From JAIVJM01 sp963816985 (GTDB lineage: Bacteria > Acidobacteriota > Blastocatellia > Pyrinomonadales > Pyrinomonadaceae): a stretch of DNA of 64,000 nt. The position numbers and the translations under genes are program-made. Each line of letters opens with the position of its first letter. Positions within the stretch are counted from its first letter, which is position 1. The notes below the pieces were generated by a model. The model did not search any database. It saw nothing but the letters and a program-made list of their open reading frames with translations, and was not told the origin of the DNA. This document shows positions 36,720-44,158 of the stretch, one piece after another. Where the stretch lies: contig CAWFMF010000004.1 in the NCBI GenBank assembly GCA_963816985.1, positions 1,240,001-1,304,000 on the forward strand. The letters run 5' to 3'.

Positions 36720-37058
36720 TCAGCCGCGAGTGTTGGCCTTGTTGTCTCCGAGCACTAAGCTGACGACTTCGGAGAGGACGCGCCCGACGATGAAGCCGCC
36801 GAAGCTGGTCGCCGCCATCCAGCCGAGCGAGCGCGCCGGGAGCGGCGTGCCGTCGAAGACGCGGTCGAAGATGAGCCCGCCGATGATGCCGCCCACGACG
36901 CCGATGACTTTGATAATCACCCAGGGGACGGGCTGCGGCTTATACACGGGGTCGGGATCGGGGTCGGGGCCGGGAGGCCACGGCCACGGCCACGGCCAGC
37001 GTCTCCACCACCAGGGCGTCCCGCACCACCCTGCGAGCGCCCAGAACAGATACTCCAT
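36720..37058 (-). CDS. Small membrane protein with WPWP/PDPD tract
   Basis: A 112-residue protein. Its start is marked by AAGGAGG nine bases upstream. Residues 1-45 are extraordinary: a Trp-rich WWWRRWPWPWPWPPG run followed by PDPDPDPVYKPQP. Then come two glycine-rich hydrophobic segments (VIIKVIGVVGGIIGGLIF and TSFGGFIVGRVLSEVVSLVL) resembling glycine-zipper or GlsB-type membrane proteins. Function is unknown. Confidence 0.65.
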   Translation of the reverse strand: MEYLFWALAGWCGTPWWWRRWPWPWPWPPGPDPDPDPVYKPQPVPWVIIKVIGVVGGIIGGLIFDRVFDGTPLPARSLGWMAATSFGGFIVGRVLSEVVSLVLGDNKANTRG

Positions 37059-37279
37059 CAGCGTATCCTCCTTTTTTGAGTCGGGTAGGTTGTTTTCGCG
37101 TGCGGGGCCGACGGGCCTCGTGTGAGAACGGATGACCCTTCGCTCGGACGTGGAGGTGCGTATTGGTGCGTACCTTTAAAGCGTTGCGCGGACGGCGGCA
37201 AGATATGCCCGCCCGGCGGTGAAGTCAACAGGTATTTCGGGCGAACCGGACGGGATGCGCGGGGCGCGGGCCGAGTCTC

Positions 37280-37978
37280 TCAGGCGTGCGCGGCGAGCGT
37301 GGCGGCGAGGGAGCGGAAGATGTCGCGCCCGTCGGAGGAGCCGAGGAGGTCTTCGCAGGCGCGCTCCGGGTGCGGCATGAGGCCGAGGACGTTTCGCCCG
37401 CGCGAGCAGATGCCCGCGATTGCCGAGCGCGAGCCGTTCGGGTTCGACTCGTCCGTGGTCTCGCCGCGCTCGTCCGTGTAGCGAAAGACGATGCGGTCTT
37501 CGCGCACGAGTTCTTCAAACGTCTCGTCGTCGCAGACGTAGTTCCCCTCGGCGTGCGCGACGGGGAGGTGGAGCACGTCGCCCTTCTTCAGCTCATTCGT
37601 AAAAGGCGTGTCCGAGGTCTCGGTGCGGACGTGGACGTGTCGGCAGACGAAGTGGAGGTCTCGGTTGCGGATGAGCGCGCCGGGCAGGAGTCCGGCCTCG
37701 CAGAGAATCTGGAAGCCGTTGCAGATGCCCAAGACGAGACGCCCTTGCGCGGCGAACTCCTTGACCGAGGACATGACGGGCGAGAACGAGGCGAGCGCGC
37801 CCACTCTCAGATAGTCGCCGTAGGAGAAGCCGCCGGGGATGATGACGGCGTCGTAGGTCGAGAGGTCTGTGTCCCGATGCCAGATGAAGTCCACGGGCTG
37901 GCCGACGTGCTTCGAGATGACGTGGTAAGCGTCGTGGTCGCAGTTCGACCCCGGAAAGACGATGACGCCGAATTTCAC
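37280..37978 (-). CDS. purQ: Phosphoribosylformylglycinamidine synthase I (glutaminase)
   Basis: The glutamine amidotransferase subunit of FGAM synthase (232 residues). The nucleophile Cys lies in LGICNGFQIL, the catalytic His and Glu in GLMPHPERA, and the N-terminal signature is FGVIVFPGSNCDHD. The GTG start at 37978 overlaps the purS stop by four bases, so the two are coupled. It feeds ammonia to PurL, which is encoded about 3 kb away on the same strand. Confidence 0.95.
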   Translation of the reverse strand: MKFGVIVFPGSNCDHDAYHVISKHVGQPVDFIWHRDTDLSTYDAVIIPGGFSYGDYLRVGALASFSPVMSSVKEFAAQGRLVLGICNGFQILCEAGLLPGALIRNRDLHFVCRHVHVRTETSDTPFTNELKKGDVLHLPVAHAEGNYVCDDETFEELVREDRIVFRYTDERGETTDESNPNGSRSAIAGICSRGRNVLGLMPHPERACEDLLGSSDGRDIFRSLAATLAAHA

Positions 37979-38217
37979 GCTTCTATCTCCACTCTGTAAT
38001 CTTCGATGACCGGGTTCGAGAGCACGTCCTTCGCCATCCGCTCGGCGGTCTCGCGGGCGCGCGCCTCGTCGGTCTCTTCGAGCGCGACCTCGAAATATTT
38101 GCCCTGCCGCACGTCGGCGATGCCGCCGTAGCCGAGCAGCTCGACCGAGTGCTGGATGGCCTTGCCCTGCGGGTCGAGCACGCCGGATTTGAGTGTCACG
38201 TAAACTTTGGCTTTCAA
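37975..38217 (-). CDS. purS: Phosphoribosylformylglycinamidine synthase, PurS subunit
   Basis: An 80-residue PurS that bridges PurQ and PurL in the bacterial three-part FGAM synthase. The sequence has the family's landmarks: VTLKSGVLDPQGKAI, GYGGIADVRQGKYFEV and LSNPVIEDYRVEI. It overlaps purQ as GTGA. The 144-base gap upstream, to the end of the VWA gene, shows no clear promoter. Confidence 0.95.
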   Translation of the reverse strand: MKAKVYVTLKSGVLDPQGKAIQHSVELLGYGGIADVRQGKYFEVALEETDEARARETAERMAKDVLSNPVIEDYRVEIEA

Positions 38218-38361
38218 CTCTTCGGCTCCGTTCTCTTGGTTGAGCTATTCTACTTGCAGTGCGGGACAAAACGAAAGTTTAGCCACGGAGACGCGGAGTC
38301 TGTAGAGAAAATAAACCTACGATGACGGCGGGCGGGCCGACTGACCTCGCGCCCGACCCTT

Positions 38362-39600
38362 CTATTTCCCACGCTCCGGCGCGTAATACGATTTGCGGCC
38401 CCAGACTACGTACTCCGGGTGGCCGCGCACCTCGATGCGTAGCCTCCGCAGCTTTCCGTCGCGCTCCTTGTTCGTCGGCTGGTAGCCGATGACGTAGCGG
38501 CGGTTGATGTCCGAGAGGATGCGCCTGTACACCTCCGCGGCCTGCCCCGGCTCCTCAAGGAAATCCGTCCACCCCCCGGAGACCGCCGCCAACCCGCCCA
38601 GTGCCGTCTGCTGCCACAGCATCATCTCAGCCGTCCTGCTCAGCTTTTCCTCAGACACGTCATTCTTGTTAAAACGGGGCCGCCGCTTCTCATCCGGCCC
38701 CCGCAGGATTTCCGCGACTGCGGCGTGCTCACTCTCCAGCACAGTCTTCGCCCGCCCCAGTTGCTCGCCCGGCGGGATGCCGACGAATCGGACGCCGGGG
38801 ATGACCGTGTAAATCGTCGCGCGAGATTTTAAGACGGCGGCGCTGACATCGGTGATGCTGAACCCCTTGTCGGCGGGAACCTTCACCCACGCGGGCGGCG
38901 GGTAGGCCGCCACGGGGCGAAGTTCGGAAAGCTCGTCGCCGTCCGTCTGGAAGATGATGATGGGTCGGAGGCGTTCTTCAACGGACAGCTTGTTCATCGT
39001 CGCCATCAACGCGCTGTACTGGCGGCTGCGCCCGAGTCGCCCCAGGTACGGACCCTCCTTGCGCAGGGAGTCCAGTTTTTTCTTAAGCTCCGCTTTGTCC
39101 GTCGTGAAGTCCGCCAGCACCTCTACGTCGTCGGTGACTATTGCCATCCGGTCGAGCGGATTGAGTTGATCCATGAGCGCCTTCGCCGCCTCGACGCTGG
39201 TCTTGATGTAAGGGAGTTGGCTGCCGCTGTGGTCAATAATCAGGACGATGGTGCGCGGGCGTCTTACGTCGCCGCCGAGCGTGAACGTGGAGATTCGTTG
39301 CGGCTGGTTGTCCTCGTTGACGATGAAGTCGCCCGCGCCGAGCCCGCCGACGTACTTACCTTGTGGGTCGTTGACAAGAACGTCGCAGGTGACGAGCGCG
39401 GTATCAACCCGGACGACATCCTCGTCGTCGGGGTCAACATTTTCATCACGTCCTTGAGGTTCGCCCGGCTCTATCTTTTTCTGAGAATCCCGCTTCAGGC
39501 TCGGAAGTGGCTGCGCCGGGCGAGACTTATCCTGAGTGCCGGGGGCGGCCCCGGCTGCCGTCAATACCAGCGACAGGCAAATAATAAGTTTGAATCCCAC
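38362..39600 (-). CDS. VWA domain protein, acidobacterial VWFA-related type
   Basis: A 412-residue exported protein of the TIGR03436-like group that is greatly expanded in Acidobacteriota. After a signal peptide (ICLSLVLTAAGAAPG) and an Asp/Glu-rich spacer comes VTCDVLVNDPQGKYV with the GLGAGDFIVNEDN element, then the VWA domain with a metal-site motif altered to IDHSGS (normally DxSxS). The C-terminal RRYVIGYQPTN and YYAP motifs are typical. The role is unknown; secretion and protein binding are inferred. Confidence 0.85.
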   Translation of the reverse strand: MGFKLIICLSLVLTAAGAAPGTQDKSRPAQPLPSLKRDSQKKIEPGEPQGRDENVDPDDEDVVRVDTALVTCDVLVNDPQGKYVGGLGAGDFIVNEDNQPQRISTFTLGGDVRRPRTIVLIIDHSGSQLPYIKTSVEAAKALMDQLNPLDRMAIVTDDVEVLADFTTDKAELKKKLDSLRKEGPYLGRLGRSRQYSALMATMNKLSVEERLRPIIIFQTDGDELSELRPVAAYPPPAWVKVPADKGFSITDVSAAVLKSRATIYTVIPGVRFVGIPPGEQLGRAKTVLESEHAAVAEILRGPDEKRRPRFNKNDVSEEKLSRTAEMMLWQQTALGGLAAVSGGWTDFLEEPGQAAEVYRRILSDINRRYVIGYQPTNKERDGKLRRLRIEVRGHPEYVVWGRKSYYAPERGK

Positions 39601-39654
39601 GGCTCAATCACGCGTGCCTGAACGAGTAGCTTAGCAGCTCATGCAACGCGGCGC

Positions 39655-40949
39655 TCAAATCTTAAAGACGCGCGCGAAGATTTTGTCCACGTTGCGGAGG
39701 TAGGTTTCGAGCGAGAAGGCTTGCTCGATTTGCTGGCGCGAGAGTTTGGCGTTGATGTCGGGGTCTGGAGGACGTGCTCGCGGAAGTCTCCGCCCTCGTC
39801 CCACGTCCGCATGGCGTTGCGCTGCGCCCACTCGTAGGCCGTCTCGCGCGAGACCCCGGCGCGCGTCAGCGCGAGCAGGAGTTGGCCGCTGAAGACGAGT
39901 CCGCGCGTCGCCTGTAAGTTCGAGAGCATGCGTTCGGTGTGGACGACCAGATTATCGAAGAGCGACGTGGACTTGGCGAGCATGTAGTCGAGCGCGATGG
40001 ACGAGTCGGGGAGGATGACGCGCTCGGCTGAAGAATGCGAGATGTCGCGCTCGTGCCAGAGGGCGACGGATTCCAGCCCCGCGACCGCGTAGCCGCGCAC
40101 GACGCGCGCCATGCCGCAGATGCGCTCCGAAAGTATCGGGTTGCGCTTGTGCGGCATCGCCGAAGAGCCCTTCTGGCCCCGCTTAAATTGCTCTTCGGCC
40201 TCGCGCACTTCCGTCCGCTGCCAGTGGCGGACTTGCAGGGCGAACTTGTCGAGCGAGGAGGCGACGATTGCCGAGGTCGTCAAATACTCGGCGTACACGT
40301 CGCGCTGAATAATCTGCGTCGAGACGGGCGCGGCCCTGAGGCCGAGCCGCTCACAAACTTTCTCTTCAACCTCCGGGTCGAGGTGCGCGAACGCGCCGAC
40401 CGCGCCGCTAATCTTCCCGACGGCGACTGCTTCTCTGGCCCGCATTAAACGCTCGCGGTTGCGCCGCGTCTCGTCGAACCAGAGCGCGAAGGTGAGGCCG
40501 AACGAAGTCGGCTCGGCGTGGACGCCGTGCGTGCGCCCGATCTGCGGCGTGTCCTTGAACTCGAAGGCGCGGCGCTTGAGGACTTCGAGGAGCGCGTCCA
40601 CTCTCTTGATGAGAAGGTCGCAGGCGTCGCGCAAAAGGAGCGCGTTCGCCGTGTCCACCACGTCCGAGGAGGTCAGGCCGTAGTGAACGAAGCGCGCGGG
40701 CTCGCCGATTGACTCGGCGAGGGCTGTCGTGAAGGCGATAACGTCGTGGTCGGTCGTCTTCTCAATCTCGTTGATGCGCTCGACGGTGAAGGCGGCCTTC
40801 CGCTTAATCTCCTCGACCGCCTCGCGCGGAATCGTCCCCATCTCGGCGTGGACTTCGCAGACGGCAATCTCCACGTCGAGCCACTTCTCGAACTTGTTCC
40901 GCTCCGACCAGAGCGCGCCCATTTCGGGCAAGGTGTATCTCGGTATCAT
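39655..40949 (-). CDS. purB: Adenylosuccinate lyase, frameshifted near 39765
   Basis: This lyase acts twice in purine synthesis, on SAICAR and on adenylosuccinate. It has IGRTHGVHAEPTSFGL, the signature KGSSAMPHKRNPILSER, and SVALWHERDISHSSAERVI. The real N-terminus is MIPRYTLPEMGALW at 40949. One base appears to be missing near 39765 (LQ then DPDINAKLSRQQI); restoring it gives the expected 431 residues ending VFKI at 39655, whereas the uncorrected frame continues with a Ser/Arg tail to 39639. The start codon abuts a heptamer repeat and has no recognisable ribosome site. Confidence 0.9.
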
Positions 40950-41034
40950 AAGTTCAAGGTTCAAAGTTCAAAGTTCAAAGTTAAAGGCCAAAGCTTCTTC
41001 TTAAACTTTGAACCTTGAACTTTGAACCTTGAAC
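40950..41034. repeat. Palindromic heptamer repeat, GTTCAAA family
   Basis: GTTCAAG/GTTCAAA units (40952-40986) and their complement (about 41001-41034) fill all 85 bases between the stop of the lipoprotein gene (41035) and the purB start codon (40949). Nothing else lies between the two genes. Confidence 0.88.
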
Positions 41035-41529
41035 TCATTTCAGCGTGTCCGAGCTGACCGAGTAGCCCGCGAGGAGCCAGCGGCCTTCGCGTTCGAGGAG
41101 GGTGAATTTTTCCATCGCCTCGCCGCGCTCGAAGCGCGTGCGGTAGACGAGTTCGAGCGCGTGGCCTGAGAGCGGCGCGGCGGCGCTCTGCTGCTCGCGG
41201 CCCGTGTGGAGCGTGCGATTCTCGACGCGGCCCAGACGCTCGCGCACGCGCGCCAGCATCCGCGCGTTCTCTTCCGCGTTGACTGCCGCGCGCCACTCCT
41301 CCGCGGCCTCGCCGTAGACCTTCGCGTCCCGGCCCGCGGCGATGTCTTCCGTCACACTCTCAATCGTCGTCTGCGCGGCGGGCGGAATCCCGCGCCGCTC
41401 GTCCACGTCACAACCCGAAAGAAAGGCACAAGTAAAAAGGCAAAAGGCAAAAATGAAGAGCGACCGTCGCGCTTGGAGTCTACTCTTCCACTTTTGCCTT
41501 TTACCTTTTGCCTTGTGCCTTCTTCTCAT
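41035..41529 (-). CDS. Lipoprotein with repeat-encoded signal peptide
   Basis: A 164-residue predicted lipoprotein. The start is firm because ATG 41529 overlaps the preceding stop as ATGA. The signal peptide is long: a basic n-region (MRRRHKAKGKRQKWK), a linker, a hydrophobic core (LFIFAFCLFTCAF) and the lipobox LSGC at residue 40. Both n-region and core are translated from the two arms of an AAAAGGC heptamer palindrome. The mature part (about 125 residues) has a helical N-terminal half and a beta-rich end (EKFTLLEREGRWLLAGYSV) like DUF4864/NTF2-type folds; function unknown. Confidence 0.75.
   Translation of the reverse strand: MRRRHKAKGKRQKWKSRLQARRSLFIFAFCLFTCAFLSGCDVDERRGIPPAAQTTIESVTEDIAAGRDAKVYGEAAEEWRAAVNAEENARMLARVRERLGRVENRTLHTGREQQSAAAPLSGHALELVYRTRFERGEAMEKFTLLEREGRWLLAGYSVSSDTLK
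41424..41520. repeat. Palindromic heptamer repeat (AAAAGGC family) within a coding region
   Basis: The arms are at 41424-41453 and 41491-41520, with AAAAGGC, AAAAGGT and GGCACAAG units matched on both sides. It is the same family as 17033-17141, but it lies inside the lipoprotein gene and keeps the frame open. Confidence 0.88.
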
Positions 41530-42356
41530 AGTTCGATCCACGGCGTCGGCTCTTTCGGGTGCGAGAGCGTGACTTTGGCGGCGGAGTGGAAGAGCGTGCC
41601 GCGCTCGTCGAGGGCGACTTCGGCGGTCAGCTTGGCGAGGTGCGGGTTGTTGGCGCGCTGCGAGAGGTGCGCCAAGACGATGTGCTCCGCCGAGCCGTCG
41701 AAGCCTTCGCGCAGCCACACGGCCACGTCCTCGTTCGAGAGGTGGCCGGTGCGCGAGAGTATCCGCTGCTTCAACTCCCACGGGTACACGTCGCAAGCCT
41801 TGAGCATGTCGCGGCTGTGGTTCGACTCGATGACGATGGCCGCGCAGCCCTTGAGGTGTTCGGCGACTAAGGTCGTGATGCAGCCGAAGTCCATCAAGGT
41901 GGCGACGCAGACGCCTTCGTGGATGGCCTTGAAGCCGAAGTTGTCGGCGGCGTCGTGCGGGACGGTGAAGGGGTGAAAGTCTATCTCGCCGATGCGGAAG
42001 TCCTGACTCGAAGAAATCTCTTCAGTGCGGTCGCGCAAAGCCTCGGCCCGCTTGCGCGGCTCTTCCGAAGCGGACGCGCCGTGGACGCGCTCGCGGATGT
42101 ATGCGTCGCGCGTCGCGCCGGAGATGTAGACGGGACATTCGAGGCTCTTCAAGAGCACCCGCAACCCGCCCGCGTGGTCGCCGTGCTCGTGCGTGATGAT
42201 GACGCCGTCGAGCCGCGTCACGTCCTCGCCGACCAGGGCGAGCCGCCGCGCCGTCTCCTTCGCGCTCAAGCCCGCGTCCACCAGCACGCGCGTCTGCCCC
42301 GCGCAAATCAGCACGGCGTTCCCCGTCGAACCGCTGCCCAGAACCGTTACTCTCAT
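41526..42356 (-). CDS. Metallo-beta-lactamase fold hydrolase, WalJ/YycJ-like
   Basis: A 276-residue MBL-fold protein with the metal site THEHGDH near residue 56, then further ligands in TVPHDAADNFGF, LMDFG, ESNHSRDML and the C-terminal LAHLSQRANNP. The latter is characteristic of the YycJ/WalJ group, which are DNA exonucleases linked to DNA repair or cell-wall signalling in Firmicutes. No signal peptide. The gene is translationally coupled to the downstream lipoprotein (ATGA). Confidence 0.87.
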   Translation of the reverse strand: MRVTVLGSGSTGNAVLICAGQTRVLVDAGLSAKETARRLALVGEDVTRLDGVIITHEHGDHAGGLRVLLKSLECPVYISGATRDAYIRERVHGASASEEPRKRAEALRDRTEEISSSQDFRIGEIDFHPFTVPHDAADNFGFKAIHEGVCVATLMDFGCITTLVAEHLKGCAAIVIESNHSRDMLKACDVYPWELKQRILSRTGHLSNEDVAVWLREGFDGSAEHIVLAHLSQRANNPHLAKLTAEVALDERGTLFHSAAKVTLSHPKEPTPWIEL

Positions 42357-42359
42357 CTA

Positions 42360-42482
42360 AAAGACGTGAACCGTAAACCGTGACGGCTGACAGGAGAAGA
42401 GCCGTAAACCGTGAACCGTAAACCGTGACAAGTAAGAACTGGTTTTATCCTGTCACCTGTCACCCGTCACGGTTTACGGCTC
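42360..42482. repeat. Palindromic heptamer repeat, CCGTAAA/CCGTGAC family
   Basis: The units GTGAACC, GTAAACC and GTGACGG run from 42365 to about 42432; the complement (CTGTCAC, CCGTCAC, GGTTTACGG) ends at 42482, two bases from the M16 stop. The left part contains two copies of the arm. It separates two co-directional genes. Confidence 0.85.
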
Positions 42483-42483
42483 T

Positions 42484-43764
42484 TCAGATTTCCAAACGCG
42501 CGCGGTCAACTTTGAAGCCGTTGAGGTTGCCGAGCGCGCCGAGGGCGACGGCCTCCGTCCGGAAGTGCTCCTCGGCGAGGCGGAGGAGGTCTTCGGGCGT
42601 GACGGCCTCGATGCGCGCGATGACTTCGTCGGGCGGGATGCGCCGACCGTGGACTATCTCCTGCCGCGCAAGGGCCCCGGCACGCGCGCTCGTGGATTCG
42701 AGTCCGAGCAGGATCGAGGCGATTGCCTGATCCTTGACGAGCCTCAGCTCATCCTCGCTCACGGGCTCGCGCCGCGCGCGTCGCAGCTCCGCCATCGAGA
42801 GGTCGAGCACTTCGTCGAGCTGTTCGGGCGAAGTGCCCGCGTAGATTTGGAAGAGTCCAGCGTCGGTGAAGTGGCTCCCGGCGGCCCCGACCGAATAGGC
42901 GAGCCCGCGCTCCTCGCGCACCGTCTGCCACAGGCGCGAAGAAGTCCCGCCGCCGATGATTGAGCCGAGCAGGCTCGCCGCGTAGCGGTCGGCGTGGCGC
43001 GAGGAGGGCCACGGCGTCGCCAAGATGAGGTGCGCCTGCTCCAACTCCCTTTTGCGCTGGACGAGAATCGGCGCGGCGTGTTGAGGCGGCTCACCGTCGC
43101 CTTCGTCAACAACGTCGGCAGCGACGGTCGTCTTCCCCCCGAAGGCTTGCGCGGCCAGCTCGACCAGTTGTTCGTGCGAGACGTTCCCGGCGGCGGCGAT
43201 GACGAGGTTGCGCGGCGCGTAGGCCACGGCGTGGAACGAGGCCGTGCGTTCGTGGCCGAAGGACGAGACCGTCTCGGTCGTGCCTTCAATCGGTCGTCCG
43301 AGCGGATGGCCGGGGAAGTAGGCGGCGCTGAAAATTTCGGTCAGGAGTTCGTCGGGCGTGTCCTCGACCATCTTCATCTCTTCGATGATGACGCGCTGCT
43401 CGCGGCGCAGCTCTTCTTCGTCGAAGCGCGGACGGGCGAGCATGTCGGAGAGGAGGTCGAAGGCCGCCGGGAGCGCCGTGTCCACGACCTTGAGGGCGAA
43501 GCCGGTCTGCTCGTGCGTCGTGTAGGCGTCGAAGTGGCCGCCGAGGCGGTCGCTCTCGACGGCGATGTCGAGCGCCGTGCGCCGCTCCGTCCCTTTGAAG
43601 ACGGCGTGCTCGATGAAGTGGCAGATGCCGTTGACCTCCGGCGTCTCGTGGCGCGAGCCGCGCCGCACCCAGACGCCGACGGTCACGGAGCGCAGGGAAG
43701 GCATCCGTTCGGTCAGAACGGTCAGACCGCTCGGAAACCTCGTGACCTTGACCTCTTCAGCCAT
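42484..43764 (-). CDS. M16 family zinc peptidase (processing-peptidase type)
   Basis: A 426-residue member of the pitrilysin/M16B family. The inverted zinc motif HFIEH lies near residue 49, with the downstream Glu in EEELRREQRVIIEEM about 76 residues later, so it should be the catalytic type. The C-terminal inactive-like domain contains GGGTSSRLWQTVREERGLAYSV, which matches the family. No signal peptide. It heads a minus-strand series of M16, MBL, lipoprotein and purB, each junction marked by a repeat or overlap. Confidence 0.9.
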   Translation of the reverse strand: MAEEVKVTRFPSGLTVLTERMPSLRSVTVGVWVRRGSRHETPEVNGICHFIEHAVFKGTERRTALDIAVESDRLGGHFDAYTTHEQTGFALKVVDTALPAAFDLLSDMLARPRFDEEELRREQRVIIEEMKMVEDTPDELLTEIFSAAYFPGHPLGRPIEGTTETVSSFGHERTASFHAVAYAPRNLVIAAAGNVSHEQLVELAAQAFGGKTTVAADVVDEGDGEPPQHAAPILVQRKRELEQAHLILATPWPSSRHADRYAASLLGSIIGGGTSSRLWQTVREERGLAYSVGAAGSHFTDAGLFQIYAGTSPEQLDEVLDLSMAELRRARREPVSEDELRLVKDQAIASILLGLESTSARAGALARQEIVHGRRIPPDEVIARIEAVTPEDLLRLAEEHFRTEAVALGALGNLNGFKVDRARLEI

Positions 43765-44158
43765 GTTCGGAAAAGCTTCTGTGGAAAAACGCACGGGCCG
43801 GGGCGTAGAACTTTTTTGCAGCACCCGGCATCCTAGCACGCCGCAAAAGCGGCGGGCAAACCAACGCGCCGGAACACCGCATCGAAGCAGCACACCGGGG
43901 CCGAAGTCTGCTTGACACTGTTCGCGAGATTGACGGAAAATGCTCTCTCCGCAACGGATGCGGGTCGGACACCGTAAGTCTCCCCGACTGCGTGACACGA
44001 AACGGGACGCCTGAGTCTTGCTTAAAAGCGCCCACATGCGCTTTCGACCCTCGCACGGACGCCGCCTCGGACACAGAGTGAAAAGAAGGGCTCCGCTTTT
44101 CTGAGACCCTCGGCGTGGCCGCTTTCAAGGGTGGGAGCGGCCCGGAGGTTTTGCCGCA

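Noticed and set aside
43911..43940. TTGACA near the outer-membrane protein gene
   Set aside because: The matching -10 region is poor (GAAAAT) and it lies about 250 bases from the start codon.
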